Below are positions 33,707 through 42,275 of a stretch of DNA of 64,000 nt, one piece after another. The notes under the pieces were generated by a model. That model ran no database searches. It saw only the letters and a list, made by a program, of their open reading frames with translations, and was not told the origin of the DNA. The position numbers were made by a program, and so were the translations under genes. Source of the DNA: Halococcus salsus (GTDB lineage Archaea > Halobacteriota > Halobacteria > Halobacteriales > Halococcaceae); NCBI RefSeq assembly GCF_009900715.1, contig NZ_JAAAJC010000001.1, positions 1 through 64,000 of the forward strand, read 5' to 3'. Numbering within the stretch: the first letter of the stretch is position 1; every line of letters starts with the position of its first letter.

Positions 33707-34233
33707 GTCGGGACGACCGCTTTCTCGCACCCGACGACCTCGCGGCGCGCTACGGAGACGTGCTCCGCCGGTCGGCCACGAGCGACCTGCCCGCCGACGA
33801 GTGGGAGGACGCGCGTTCGCGTGCCGCTGAGAGCGCGTGGGGTGTCGGCGGGTTCGTCACGCAGGGTAGTCGAGTGTTGTTGATCCGGCAGGGGCGGCGC
33901 TGGAGTGGATCCAAGCCGTGGATCGCGCCCGGCGGGATGCTCGAAGTCGGCGAGACCCACGCGGAGGGTGCGGCCCGCGAAGTCCGGGAGGAGACCGGTC
34001 TCGGGGTCGAGATCGACGGGCTCGCGGCGATCCAGGAACGGACCTTCGTTCACGAGGAGGAGAGTCGAGAATTCGAGTTCCGGTTCGCGATGTTCGACGC
34101 GACGCCGACGACGGCGGAGCTCGCGACGGACCCGGGATTCGACGACGAGGATATTCTCGCTGTGGAGTGGTTCGAGGCGCTGCCCGAGAAGACCTACGAA
34201 CGTGACTTGCTCACGGCGCTCAAAAAACGGTGA
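33703..34233 (+). CDS. Nudix hydrolase coupled to folD
   Basis: The 176-residue Nudix enzyme has a complete Nudix box at about 78-100, GGMLEVGETHAEGAAREVREETGL. A helical N-terminal ~45 residues precede VGGFVTQGSRVLLIRQGRRW. Nudix enzymes split nucleoside diphosphates linked to another group. The GTG start overlaps the folD stop, so it is made with FolD. It might clean up a nucleotide or pterin diphosphate related to one-carbon metabolism, but this is inferred only from position. Confidence 0.88.
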   Translation: MSRDDRFLAPDDLAARYGDVLRRSATSDLPADEWEDARSRAAESAWGVGGFVTQGSRVLLIRQGRRWSGSKPWIAPGGMLEVGETHAEGAAREVREETGLGVEIDGLAAIQERTFVHEEESREFEFRFAMFDATPTTAELATDPGFDDEDILAVEWFEALPEKTYERDLLTALKKR

Positions 34234-34245
34234 TCGGGAACGCCC

Positions 34246-35202
34246 TCAGTCGAAACTCGGCAGGACCTCGTTCTCGTAGAGGTCGAGCAGTGCGTCCTGG
34301 TCGTCGCCGATCTGGTGCATGTAGACGTGGCTGTAGCCCGCGTCGAACGCGTTCTGGATGTTCTCGATGTGGGCGTCGGCGCTGGGTTCGGTGAGGATCG
34401 ACCCCTCGCGGATGTCCTCCTTCGTGACCATCTGACTCGCTTGCTCGAAGTGGGTCGTGGTCGGCAGTTCGGCGGCGAGTTCCCCTGGGAGCCCGGAGTT
34501 GGGCCAGACGCGGTGGGCGGTCTCGACGGCTTCGTCCTCCGAATCGGCGTAGCAGGCGTGGAGCTGGCAGTACGACGGGTCCGAACCACCGGCCTCCTCG
34601 TAGGTATCGAGGAGATCGCCCTGCGGGCCGACACACCAGAAGGCGTCGCCGATCTCGCCCGCGCTGGTCGCGGCGCGCTCGCCGAAGGCCGAGACCACGA
34701 TCGGCGGGAGCTCGTCGGGGAGGGTGAACAGCCGCGCGTTCTCGACGGTGTAGTGCTTCCCGTAGTGGCTGGTTTGCCCGCCCTCCCAGAGCTTGCGGAT
34801 GACCTCGACGGCCTCTTCGAGCATTTCGAGCCGTACGGGCTGGGAGGGCCAGTGCTCGCCCACGACGTGTTCGTTGAGGAGTTCGCCGGTGCCGACACCG
34901 AAGAAGAAGCGCCCCTCCAGCATCTCGGCGGCGGTCGCGGCGGCGTGGGCCACCACGGCGGGGTGGATCCGCATGATGGGACAGTTGACACCCACACCGA
35001 CGTCGATCTCGTCGGTGGCCTCGGCGACCCCACCCAGCACGGGCCAGACGAAGGGCGCTTCGCCCTGCTCGCTGGTCCAGGGATGGTAGTGGTCCGAGCT
35101 CGACACGAAATCGAAGCCGACCTCCTCGGCGCGCTCGGCCTGGCGGACGAGCTCGTTCGGGCCGAACTCCTCGGTCGAGAGGGTGTAGCCGATATCCGTC
35201 AT
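34246..35202 (-). CDS. LLM-class F420-dependent oxidoreductase
   Basis: The 318-residue luciferase-like monooxygenase-fold protein is close in layout to F420-dependent glucose-6-phosphate dehydrogenase: MTDIGYTLSTEEFGPNEL, DFVSSSDHYHPWTSEQGEAPF, VGVGVNCPIMRIHPAVVAHA, GRFFFGVGTGELLNEHVVG and PPIVVSAFGERAATSAGEIGD. Such enzymes use coenzyme F420 to move hydride to or from an alcohol or sugar; the substrate here is unknown. The TIGR03557-like family is common in haloarchaea. The start is ATG 35202; it converges on the Nudix gene with 12 bases between stops. Confidence 0.87.
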   Translation of the reverse strand: MTDIGYTLSTEEFGPNELVRQAERAEEVGFDFVSSSDHYHPWTSEQGEAPFVWPVLGGVAEATDEIDVGVGVNCPIMRIHPAVVAHAAATAAEMLEGRFFFGVGTGELLNEHVVGEHWPSQPVRLEMLEEAVEVIRKLWEGGQTSHYGKHYTVENARLFTLPDELPPIVVSAFGERAATSAGEIGDAFWCVGPQGDLLDTYEEAGGSDPSYCQLHACYADSEDEAVETAHRVWPNSGLPGELAAELPTTTHFEQASQMVTKEDIREGSILTEPSADAHIENIQNAFDAGYSHVYMHQIGDDQDALLDLYENEVLPSFD

Positions 35203-35545
35203 GGGGTCTCACCGGTAGTCGTCGACATACGGCCGGCTTCGACGGTCGGTGGCTAAGGTCTGGTGCCGACGTGTGCCGGGTGTGCCGTGGACCCAGCGGG
35301 CGTCTGTCCGTTCTCAGCAACCGTGAAACACTGCCGACCGAGTGATCCGTCGAACGTCACGACGCAAACACGAACGAGAACCGCAGGCCACACCCTCCCC
35401 AACCGATTCGCTCCGTTCGTTTCACTCACTTCGCTCATCCCTCGCGCGAGTCGCGCGTCTCCGACGCGCTCCCGCGCGCCCCCGCACGCAGTTCCACGGA
35501 ACCGTCCCCCCGTTCGCAAGGAGTCGAACCGGTACTCTCGTCGAA
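35203..35545. other. Intergenic region with a repeat module
   Basis: 343 bases between two minus-strand genes. They contain repeat module 2 (35383-35460) and a run of short palindromes to ~35515. No gene was seen. Confidence 0.5.
35383..35515. repeat. Dispersed intergenic repeat, module 2 copy
   Basis: CTCCCCAACCGA, then CGCTCCGTTCG-type palindromes, then CTCATCCCTCGC. The same order recurs at 38428-38505. The dyad-rich GTTCGCTC/GAGCGAAC style is shared with the repeats at 47.7 and 58.3 kb. Confidence 0.6.
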
Positions 35546-36262
35546 CTATCCGATTCTGTCGAGGCGGTCGCGTGCGGCCGCCAGCGCGTTCTCGTCGTCC
35601 TCGCGGAGGTACGTACCGACGTCGCGCGCGACCCCGAGGAGCCGTTCGGCGTGGGCGGGCGAGACGTCGCCGTCGAGCGCCTCGACCCGCCTGACGTGGT
35701 CTTCGAGCGTATCGAGCACCGCCCGTGCCTCGCTGTCGGGGTGGTCGTCGAGGTACGCCGTCGCGTCCCGGCGGTAGACGTCGAGCGCGCTCGCGACCGC
35801 CCGACCGCGGGCCGCCCGAAGCGAGTCCGGGACGGTTTCGGGGGGCGGGCGTTCGCCCTCGTCGACCCCACCGAGGAGGTCGATGAAGTACCGCTCCTCC
35901 TCGTCGTCCGTCCGCAGCCCGCGCGCGAGTTCGGTGGCGACCTGGCGGAGCTCGCGCGCCCCGACGGCGGTCCCGTCGAGCGGTGCGAGGCTCCCGGCGC
36001 GGATGAACCCCTGTCCCCGAACGAACTCGTGGCAGGCCTCGGCGGCGCGTTCGGCCGCGGCGCGGGTGTCGGCGGCCTCGGACCCGAGCAGGCTTCGCGC
36101 CTCGGTGAGGTCGAGCGTCGCCGCGGTCGCAGTGTGCTCGGTGCGCTCGTCGCGGCCGACGCTCCGGAGGCTTCCGCAGTTCGGGCAGTCGACGCTCCCG
36201 GTCTCGTAGTACGACCACCGCGTGCCGCAGTCCTTGCACTCGCGTTCGCCCCGGATGCGCAT
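35546..36262 (-). CDS. Zinc-ribbon protein of unknown function
   Basis: A 238-residue protein that starts with a TFIIB-like zinc ribbon, CKDCGTRWSYYETGSVDCPNCGS (Cys 9, 12, 26, 29), followed by ~200 residues of largely helical, Ala/Asp/Arg-rich sequence with no recognised domain (LDLTEARSLLGSEA, ACHEFVRGQGFIRAGSL, ELRQVATELARGL). It is probably soluble; it may bind nucleic acid or serve as a protein-interaction platform. The family appears haloarchaeal. The start is ATG 36262. Confidence 0.75.
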   Translation of the reverse strand: MRIRGERECKDCGTRWSYYETGSVDCPNCGSLRSVGRDERTEHTATAATLDLTEARSLLGSEAADTRAAAERAAEACHEFVRGQGFIRAGSLAPLDGTAVGARELRQVATELARGLRTDDEEERYFIDLLGGVDEGERPPPETVPDSLRAARGRAVASALDVYRRDATAYLDDHPDSEARAVLDTLEDHVRRVEALDGDVSPAHAERLLGVARDVGTYLREDDENALAAARDRLDRIG

Positions 36263-36413
36263 ACCCTCCCTCGAACCGCGAGCGTGAAAAAGTGGCCGTC
36301 GTGTGGGAGCTGAACGCGACCCGGATCACGGACGACAGCCCGGTCCGCACCACCGCCGGGATTTATGTTCGTGCCGCGTCGAGCGGTGGGTATGCCGTCG
36401 AGTCCCCGCGCTC

Positions 36414-36869
36414 GTGGTCGAGAAATTCTCCGGCGATGAGGTATCGGTCCGACGTGATTCGGATCGGGTGACGGTCTCGGTCGCCGGCCGCACACACGAA
36501 CTGACGAGAGCCGAGGCCCTGTCCCTCCGGGAGTCGCTCGACGACTCGCTCGCACGACATCGCGAGTTCGTCCACACCACCGGTACGCACCGCCCCGACG
36601 GGAGCTACGTCGTCGCGCGCCGAGGTGTGGAGTCGGCGGGCCACCGCAAGGTGTTCAACTCGTTCGAGACTCTCCGGGACCTGTTCGACGCGCTTCCGAC
36701 GTCGTTCACCGCCCAAGACGTCGACTCCCCCGCGCTCTCGGGTCGTCGTCGCCACCTCGTGGTGCGTCACCTCGCGGAACACCCCGATTTCGCGTGCGAC
36801 CTCGCCGCACGCCAGCCGTTGACGGCCGAAAAGCGCACTTCACCAGAGGTAGCTCCCGAGGAGCTGTAG
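36414..36869 (+). CDS. Uncharacterised haloarchaeal protein
   Basis: A 151-residue protein from GTG 36414: MVEKFSGDEVSVRRDSDRVTVSVAG, THELTRAEALSLRESLDDSL, HRPDGSYVVARRGVESAGHRKVF, then a C-terminal helical, winged-helix-like part ending TSPEVAPEEL. The start is uncertain. ATG 36392 sits 26-30 bases after a TTTAT box, the ideal leaderless spacing, but it is out of frame and stops after 15 codons. The 3' end overlaps the convergent membrane gene by 30 bases. The function is unknown. Confidence 0.6.
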   Translation: MVEKFSGDEVSVRRDSDRVTVSVAGRTHELTRAEALSLRESLDDSLARHREFVHTTGTHRPDGSYVVARRGVESAGHRKVFNSFETLRDLFDALPTSFTAQDVDSPALSGRRRHLVVRHLAEHPDFACDLAARQPLTAEKRTSPEVAPEEL

Positions 36870-38240
36870 CAGGAGCGTCTGACCGAACACCGCGCCCGCG
36901 AGGAGCCAGCGGTCCCGAAAATTCGGTCGAACCCGGTGGACCGCGGCGGCTACCGGCAGGCAGAGGTAGGGGTAGATGTAGAGCGCGCCACGGGCGGTCT
37001 CGCCGGTGTGGTAGACGCCCGCGACGAGCATCGCACAGAACCCGACGACCGCGGCCGCCGCGATCACGAACGGCTCGCGTTCCCGGGTGGCCGCGAGCCA
37101 CCACCGGCCCTCCGGCCGGAGGTCGCCCCAGAGGTCCCGGAGGCCACGGGCCGCGAGCAGACAGAGGAACGGAGTGAAGAACAGCCCGAGTTCGACGATA
37201 TCCTCGAAGCGGCTGAAAACGTAGTCCGAGGGGTCGGCGAGCAGCATGAATCCATTGGGATTCTGCTGGTCCGAGGCGATCGAGAGGCTGTGGAGGTAGT
37301 CGTAGCCCAGCCCGAACTTCACGACCAGATAGCACGCGACGAGTCCGACCCCGATACCGACGAGCGGGAGCAGCTTCTCGCGCCGGAAGACCGCGATCCC
37401 GGCGAGGATCGGGAGGACGAAGACGAACAGGAAGAGCTGACTGGCGGCGACGAGCAGGCAGGCGAGCGTCGCGAGGCTCCACCACCGCGACTCGCGGGTG
37501 AAGAAGTACACCGCAGCGAGCAACAGCGTGGCGATGATCGCGTCGATCGTCGCGAGGTAAAATATCTGAACCGAGGGCAGCAGCACGAACAACAGCGTGG
37601 TGTACTGGGCGACGGATCTCTCGTAGTAGCTCCCGACGAGCCGGTAGACCAGCACGGCCGAGGTCGGGAGCGAGAGGGCCGCGATGGCGGTCGTAACCAG
37701 TGGGCGCGACCCGAAGACCCAATCGAGGAGGGTGAAGGTGAGCACCGTCCCCGGCGGGTGCGTTCGCGCGTGGACCACGTACGAGAGCTGGTTGGCCTCG
37801 TAGGTCCGCACGAACGCCAGCGGGTCGACGATCGTCGCGGCGAGCTGGTAGTAGCCCTCGCGGGTCGAGAGCGGGACGACGAACCCGTGGGTGAACCCGT
37901 GGAGGAGGTTCGAACAGACCAGCAACACGAACCCCGCGACCACGACCGGCGCGAGACGCGTTCGCTCTTCGCGGAGGTACCACGCCGTCACCGCGAACAC
38001 CCCGACCGCGGCGACGAGCATCGGGATCGCCCAGTCCAGCCGGAGCCGCCCCAGCCGGAAGACGAAGATGCTGACCGGCCAGTAGACGGGCGTGCCGTAG
38101 GGGTTCCCGAGGAGCTGGCGGTTGACGAACTTGATGAAGATATTGAAGAAGACGACGGAGGTGGCGGTCACCCACGCGATGACGGCGAGTTGACGGGCCG
38201 AGAACAGCGCCCCCTCGCCTGTGTGGTGCCCACCGGTCAT
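36840..38240 (-). CDS. Polytopic membrane glycosyltransferase-like (GT-C type) protein
   Basis: The 466-residue integral membrane protein has about 11-12 helices. In the outer loop after the first helices the string NQLSYVVHARTHPPGTVL carries the HPPG motif seen in some dolichyl-phosphate-mannose-type or PMT-like GT-C enzymes, and further helices follow with a glycine-rich C terminus. The donor would be a lipid-linked sugar and the reaction outside the cell. This is an assignment by layout; no signature settles it. It ends inside the convergent 36414-36869 gene. Confidence 0.65.
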   Translation of the reverse strand: MTGGHHTGEGALFSARQLAVIAWVTATSVVFFNIFIKFVNRQLLGNPYGTPVYWPVSIFVFRLGRLRLDWAIPMLVAAVGVFAVTAWYLREERTRLAPVVVAGFVLLVCSNLLHGFTHGFVVPLSTREGYYQLAATIVDPLAFVRTYEANQLSYVVHARTHPPGTVLTFTLLDWVFGSRPLVTTAIAALSLPTSAVLVYRLVGSYYERSVAQYTTLLFVLLPSVQIFYLATIDAIIATLLLAAVYFFTRESRWWSLATLACLLVAASQLFLFVFVLPILAGIAVFRREKLLPLVGIGVGLVACYLVVKFGLGYDYLHSLSIASDQQNPNGFMLLADPSDYVFSRFEDIVELGLFFTPFLCLLAARGLRDLWGDLRPEGRWWLAATREREPFVIAAAAVVGFCAMLVAGVYHTGETARGALYIYPYLCLPVAAAVHRVRPNFRDRWLLAGAVFGQTLLLQLLGSYLW

Positions 38241-38281
38241 CGAGCGGGGGTGTGACCGGGCGTGGTTAAGCGCTTACGAAC

Positions 38282-38520
38282 CACTTTTTTACTTCGTCGG
38301 GTGCGCTCACTGCGTTCGCGCACCACTCCTCGCAAAAACCTGGACTAAAAACTGCCGCTCACTCGGCCTGCGGCCTCGTTCGCGGTACAACCACTAACTC
38401 TCCCGCCCCGCTCCTGCAACCACACCGGCCACATTCCTCCCCAACCGACTGCGCTCCTCGCTCGTTCGCTTCACACACTCGCTCCGGTGCTCATCCCTCG
38501 CACGGTTTCCGCGACCGGCC
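38282..38520. repeat. Dispersed repeat, modules 1 and 2 in tandem
   Basis: Module 1 is CACTTTTTTACTTCG, a palindromic part, GCAAAAACCTGGACTAAAAA, then GTTCGCGGTACAACCACTAA (38282-38397). Module 2 (from ~38428) is CTCCCCAACCGA with palindromes and CTCATCCCTCGC. Module 1 has the layout of the 47.6 and 58.2 kb copies; module 2 matches 35.4 kb. Confidence 0.6.
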
Positions 38521-38668
38521 CTCACGTTCGTTTGGACCGGTCGCGAGCGCGCGCCACCGCGACCGGATTTGTGACACAGCACGACCGAGTTCCGATAACC
38601 GTCCGGTCGGATCGCCGGCACACTGCGGGTCGGTCGGGGGTTCGCTGTGCGATGGTATCCGGAACGAC

Positions 38669-38676
38669 CAAATAGG
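38669..38676 (+). promoter_or_regulatory. Probable TATA box of the ATP synthase operon
   Basis: CAAATAGG is centred ~30 bases before the ATG of atpH (38703), the leaderless spacing. A GGAACGACC stretch just upstream could be the BRE. Confidence 0.45.
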
Positions 38677-38702
38677 CGGTGGGACAAGGCTCACTGAACG
38701 AC

Positions 38703-39035
38703 ATGGCCAGACCAGAGGTGCTCGACCGAATTCAGGGGGCAGAGCGCGAGGCCGAGGAGATAATCGAGGAGGCGGAAGCCGACCGCGAGGAGCGGATCGC
38801 CGAGGCCCGCGAGGAGGCCGACGAGATCCGCCAGGAAGCCGAAGCCGAGGCCGACGAACTCGAAGAGGAGCGGCTCGAAACCGCCCGCGCGGAGATCGAA
38901 TCCGAGCGCGAGGCGGTCCTCGAGGAGGCCGAAGCGGAACGCGAGGAACTCGAATCCAACGCGCGCGAGAACCTCGACGACACCGCCGACTACGTCGTCG
39001 AGCGGTTCACCGAGGAGGTTCATGCTCAGACCTGA
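38703..39035 (+). CDS. atpH: A-type ATP synthase subunit H (peripheral stalk)
   Basis: The 110-residue, nearly all-helical protein is rich in Glu, Ala and Arg (EREAEEIIEEAEADREERI and a long heptad run to ELESNAREN), a long coiled coil that forms the peripheral stalk with subunit E. It opens the operon. The start is ATG 38703, supported by a TATA box 30 bases up. It overlaps atpI by 14 bases. Confidence 0.88.
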   Translation: MARPEVLDRIQGAEREAEEIIEEAEADREERIAEAREEADEIRQEAEAEADELEEERLETARAEIESEREAVLEEAEAEREELESNARENLDDTADYVVERFTEEVHAQT

Positions 39036-41232
39036 ACGGATGAGCCGGGTGTCGGTCACGGGCGCGAAGCGCGTCCTCACCGACACCATCGAAACCGTCC
39101 ACCGACTCGATCTCCTCCACGTCACGGGCTACGACGGCGAGTGGGAGGGCTTCGAACCCGGAAACCCGGTCGCGGGGGCCGACGAGGCCGCCGACCGTCT
39201 CGTCACCGTCCGCTCGCTCATCTCGCTTCTCGACGTCGACCAGGACCGCGAGACGACCGGTATCGACCTCGACGGGATGGGCGACCGGATCGAGACCGTC
39301 CGCACGCGGGCCAACGAACTCGACGACCGGCGCGAGGACCTCGAAGGCCAGCGCGCCGACCTCGCCGACCGGATCGACGCGCTCGAACCACTCACGGCGC
39401 TCGGGATCGACCTCGACCTGCTCTCGGGCTACGACTCGCTCGAAACCCGCGTGGGCGAGGCCGACGAGGCGGCGGTTCGCGAGGCGCTCGATAGCTCCGA
39501 GCGGATCGACCGCTACGAACTCTTCACCGAGGACCGCGCGGTCGCGGTGTTCGCTGAGCCCGCGCCAGGCGAGACGGCCGTCCTCGACGACGCGCTCACC
39601 GGCACCGAGTTCGTCGCGGTCGACGTGCCCGACGCCGAGGGCAGCCCCGAGGACCACCTCGACGACCTCGAGGGCCGCCGCAGCGCGCTCGCCGACGACG
39701 TGGAGGACGTCGAAGCCGAGATCCGCGAGGTCCGCGACGAGCACGGGGACTTCCTGCTCGCCGCCGAGGAGGAGCTCGCGATCGAGGTCCAGCGCCGCGA
39801 GGCCCCGCTCTCCTTCGCGACGACGAAGAACGCCTTCGTCGCCGAGGGCTGGGTCCCCACCGACCGGTTCGACGACCTCGAATCACGGCTCAGGGAGGCG
39901 GTCGGCGACCACGTCGTCGTCGAGGAGCTCGAACAGGCCTCCTACAACAGCGACGGGCACGTGACCGAGCGCGAACCGACCGAATCGGGTGGCGACGGTG
40001 GATCGAGCGACGAGACCGAGGCGGAAGTCGCAGCCGACGGCGGCACCGACGTCGCCATCGGCAAGCGCGACCCGCCGGTGGTGCAGGACAACCCGGGTCC
40101 GGTGAAACCCTTCGAGTTCCTCGTCAAGACGGTGAGCCGACCGAAGTACTCGGAGATCGACCCGTCGATCGTCCTCTTCCTGACCCTCCCGCTGATGTTC
40201 GGGTTCATGATCGGGGACGCCGGCTATGGGCTGGTCTACCTCACCGTGGGGACCCTGCTGTTCAAACGCTTCGAGAGCGACGGGATCCGCGCGCTCGGCG
40301 CGATCACGCTGTGGGCGGGTGGGTTCACGTTCCTGTTCGGGATACTCTACGGCGAGATATTCGGGACGGAGTTCATCAAGATGTACCTCTGGGAGGGCGC
40401 GCTCGGCCTCGAAAGCCAGCCCCTCCACAAAGGGCTGATGCCGACGTACGGGGCCTACGCGAACGCGTGGCTCCTGATCAGCGTGCTCTTCGGCCTGCTC
40501 CACATGACGGTCGGCTACCTCTTCGACTTCGCCGACAACCTCCGGACGAGCTTCAAGACCGCGATGCTCGAGAGCGGCTCGTATCTCATACTGATGCTCG
40601 GCGTCTGGGTCTGGCTCATGAGCCGCACCCTGATGGGCGTCAAACCCGAGCTGATGTTCGTGGCCCTCGACGGCCAGCCGTTCGCGCTCGGCTTCGCGGG
40701 CTTCTCGCCGACCGTCGGCTGGGCCGGCCTCGGTGTCGGCCTCGTGGTCGGGCTCGGCCTCGTGATCGTCAACGAGGTCAACCACTTCGGGGGCATCGGT
40801 ATCCTCGTCGGCTTCCTCGAAGGGCTGCTTCGAGCGGCCTTCGTCAACCCCCTCTCGTACACCCGGCTCGCCGCCGAGGTGCTCGCGGAGGTCGGACTGG
40901 CGTTCGCGGTCAACCTCCTGGTCTTCGGGGCCTACGAGCACCACGGCGAGTTCCACCTCCTGTTCACCCATGGCCCGGGATACGTCCAGACCCTGGGCGG
41001 CGACGCCTCGCTGATGTTCGGTGGCCTCATTCACATGGGCATCGCCGGCGCGGCCTTCGGGATGGTGCTGCTCGTGGTCGGCCACATGCTGGTGCTCGGC
41101 GTCGGCGTCATGAGCGCCGGCCTCCAGGCCGTGCGGCTGGAGTACGTCGAGTTCTTCAACCAGTTCTACGAGGGTGGCGGCGACCAGTACGAACCGTTCG
41201 GCTACGAACGGACCCACACCCTCGAAGAGTAG
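39022..41232 (+). CDS. atpI: A-type ATP synthase subunit I (a-subunit, membrane)
   Basis: The 736-residue stator/proton-channel subunit has a cytoplasmic N-terminal half with coiled coil (about 70-340) and a C-terminal half with about seven or eight membrane helices (about 370-720). Seen: MLRPERMSRVSV at the start, YSEIDPSIVLFLTLPLMFGFMIGDAGYGL, NPLSYTRLAAEVLAEVGLA with the conserved Arg for proton transfer, and GGDQYEPFGYERTHTLEE at the end. The haloarchaeal Asp/Glu-rich loop near 300-350 is notable. It moves protons or sodium ions; coupling-ion selectivity lies with subunit K. Confidence 0.93.
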   Translation: MLRPERMSRVSVTGAKRVLTDTIETVHRLDLLHVTGYDGEWEGFEPGNPVAGADEAADRLVTVRSLISLLDVDQDRETTGIDLDGMGDRIETVRTRANELDDRREDLEGQRADLADRIDALEPLTALGIDLDLLSGYDSLETRVGEADEAAVREALDSSERIDRYELFTEDRAVAVFAEPAPGETAVLDDALTGTEFVAVDVPDAEGSPEDHLDDLEGRRSALADDVEDVEAEIREVRDEHGDFLLAAEEELAIEVQRREAPLSFATTKNAFVAEGWVPTDRFDDLESRLREAVGDHVVVEELEQASYNSDGHVTEREPTESGGDGGSSDETEAEVAADGGTDVAIGKRDPPVVQDNPGPVKPFEFLVKTVSRPKYSEIDPSIVLFLTLPLMFGFMIGDAGYGLVYLTVGTLLFKRFESDGIRALGAITLWAGGFTFLFGILYGEIFGTEFIKMYLWEGALGLESQPLHKGLMPTYGAYANAWLLISVLFGLLHMTVGYLFDFADNLRTSFKTAMLESGSYLILMLGVWVWLMSRTLMGVKPELMFVALDGQPFALGFAGFSPTVGWAGLGVGLVVGLGLVIVNEVNHFGGIGILVGFLEGLLRAAFVNPLSYTRLAAEVLAEVGLAFAVNLLVFGAYEHHGEFHLLFTHGPGYVQTLGGDASLMFGGLIHMGIAGAAFGMVLLVVGHMLVLGVGVMSAGLQAVRLEYVEFFNQFYEGGGDQYEPFGYERTHTLEE

Positions 41233-41326
41233 GGCGGGTTCGTTTCGAGATCCAGCGGATTTCGAGAACTACTCAAACCACGTATTTGAGCCTGTTCGTT
41301 CGGTCTACGGCGAATATTTTGAGAAG

Positions 41327-41333
41327 TTTTATG
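41327..41333 (+). promoter_or_regulatory. Possible internal promoter upstream of atpK
   Basis: TTTTATG in an AT-rich patch of the unusually long (170-base) atpI-atpK gap. Transcription from here would give extra atpK message, as the ring needs about ten copies of K. A 10-codon ORF (41366-41398) sits between it and atpK. Confidence 0.4.
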
Positions 41334-41402
41334 TGGCTGGTGCGGGGACTTTAGCCCGTTCGACAATGACCGACGACACACGGAACGGGGACAACTGACG
41401 CC

Positions 41403-41684
41403 ATGCTAGAACTCATCAGCGCGCTCGTCGATCCGGGGGTACTGCTACAACAGGGCGGCGGTGGAATGTCGACCGAAGCCGCGGCGGCGCTCGCGAGCGG
41501 TCTCGCGGCGATCGGCGTCGGCCTCGCCGGGGTCGGTACCGGGAACGCACAGCGCGGGATCGGTGCCGCGGCCGTCGGTGCGTACTCGGAAGGTTCCATC
41601 TCGCTCGGTATCGCCATCTTCCTGACGGTGATCCCTGAAACCGTGATCATCATCGGGTTCGTGGCGTTCTTCCTCGCCGGCTAA
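41403..41684 (+). CDS. atpK: A-type ATP synthase subunit K (proteolipid c-ring)
   Basis: The 93-residue proteolipid has two membrane helices: LASGLAAIGVGLAGVGTGNA (31-50) and LGIAIFLTVIPETVIIIGFV (68-87). The ion-carrying Glu is Glu79 in PET. It is a single hairpin, so each subunit carries one binding site, unlike fused archaeal c-subunits. The N-terminal MLELISALVDPGVLLQQGGGG may be an N-terminal leader or loop. The ring rotates with ion flow. The GTGNAQRG cytoplasmic loop is conserved. Confidence 0.93.
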   Translation: MLELISALVDPGVLLQQGGGGMSTEAAAALASGLAAIGVGLAGVGTGNAQRGIGAAAVGAYSEGSISLGIAIFLTVIPETVIIIGFVAFFLAG

Positions 41685-41693
41685 GGTGATGGA

Positions 41694-42275
41694 ATGAGTC
41701 TCGAAACCGTCGCCGAGGACGTCAAGGAGGAAGCACGCGAACGCGCCGAACGCATCCGCGAGGAGGCCGACGAGCGCGCCGCGGAGATCGTCGAGGAGGC
41801 CGAAGCCGACGCCGAGGAGACGGTCTCCGAACGCGAGCGCGAGGTCGAGAATCGGATCGAGCGCGAGCGCGACCAGCGGCTCTCGAGCGTGAAGCTCGAA
41901 GCCAAACAGCTCCGGCTCGAAACACGGCGGGAGGTCCTCTCGGACCTCCGCACCGAGGTCGAAGACCGGGTCGCGGGTCTCTCGGGCGACGAGCGTGAGG
42001 AGCTCACGCGGGCGCTGCTTGAGGACGCCGCGACGGAGTTCGACGACGGCGCGTCGGTCGGCCTCTACGGTCGAGCCGACGACGCCGACCTACTCACCAC
42101 GCTCGCCACGGAGTACGACGGCTTCGAGCACGCCGGGGAGTACGACTGTCTCGGCGGTGTGGTCGCCGAGAGCGAGGCCTCGCGGGTTCGGGTCAACAAC
42201 ACGTTCGATTCGGTGCTCGATTCGGTCTGGGACGACGAGCTCAAGGCCGTGAGTTCCAGGCTGTTCGACCAATGA
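41694..42275 (+). CDS. atpE: A-type ATP synthase subunit E (peripheral stalk)
   Basis: The 193-residue subunit has an N-terminal coiled coil (EVREEARERAERIREEAD-type, about 8-75) and a C-terminal globular part. It pairs with subunit H in the peripheral stalk holding the catalytic head. A GGTGAT Shine-Dalgarno sequence (~41685-41690) lies just before ATG 41694. It overlaps atpC by ATGA. Confidence 0.92.
   Translation: MSLETVAEDVKEEARERAERIREEADERAAEIVEEAEADAEETVSEREREVENRIERERDQRLSSVKLEAKQLRLETRREVLSDLRTEVEDRVAGLSGDEREELTRALLEDAATEFDDGASVGLYGRADDADLLTTLATEYDGFEHAGEYDCLGGVVAESEASRVRVNNTFDSVLDSVWDDELKAVSSRLFDQ

Larger units (their letters stand above)
38241..38702. other. Intergenic region with two repeat modules and the ATPase promoter
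   Basis: 462 bases between divergent genes. The left part (38282-38520) holds repeat modules 1 and 2 in a row; the right part holds the promoter of the ATP synthase operon. No gene was seen. Confidence 0.55.

Noticed and set aside
31199-33730. An 843-codon minus-strand frame over glyA and folD
   Set aside because: Antisense shadow of two well-supported enzymes, with no conserved motif and unusual Arg/Val-rich content.
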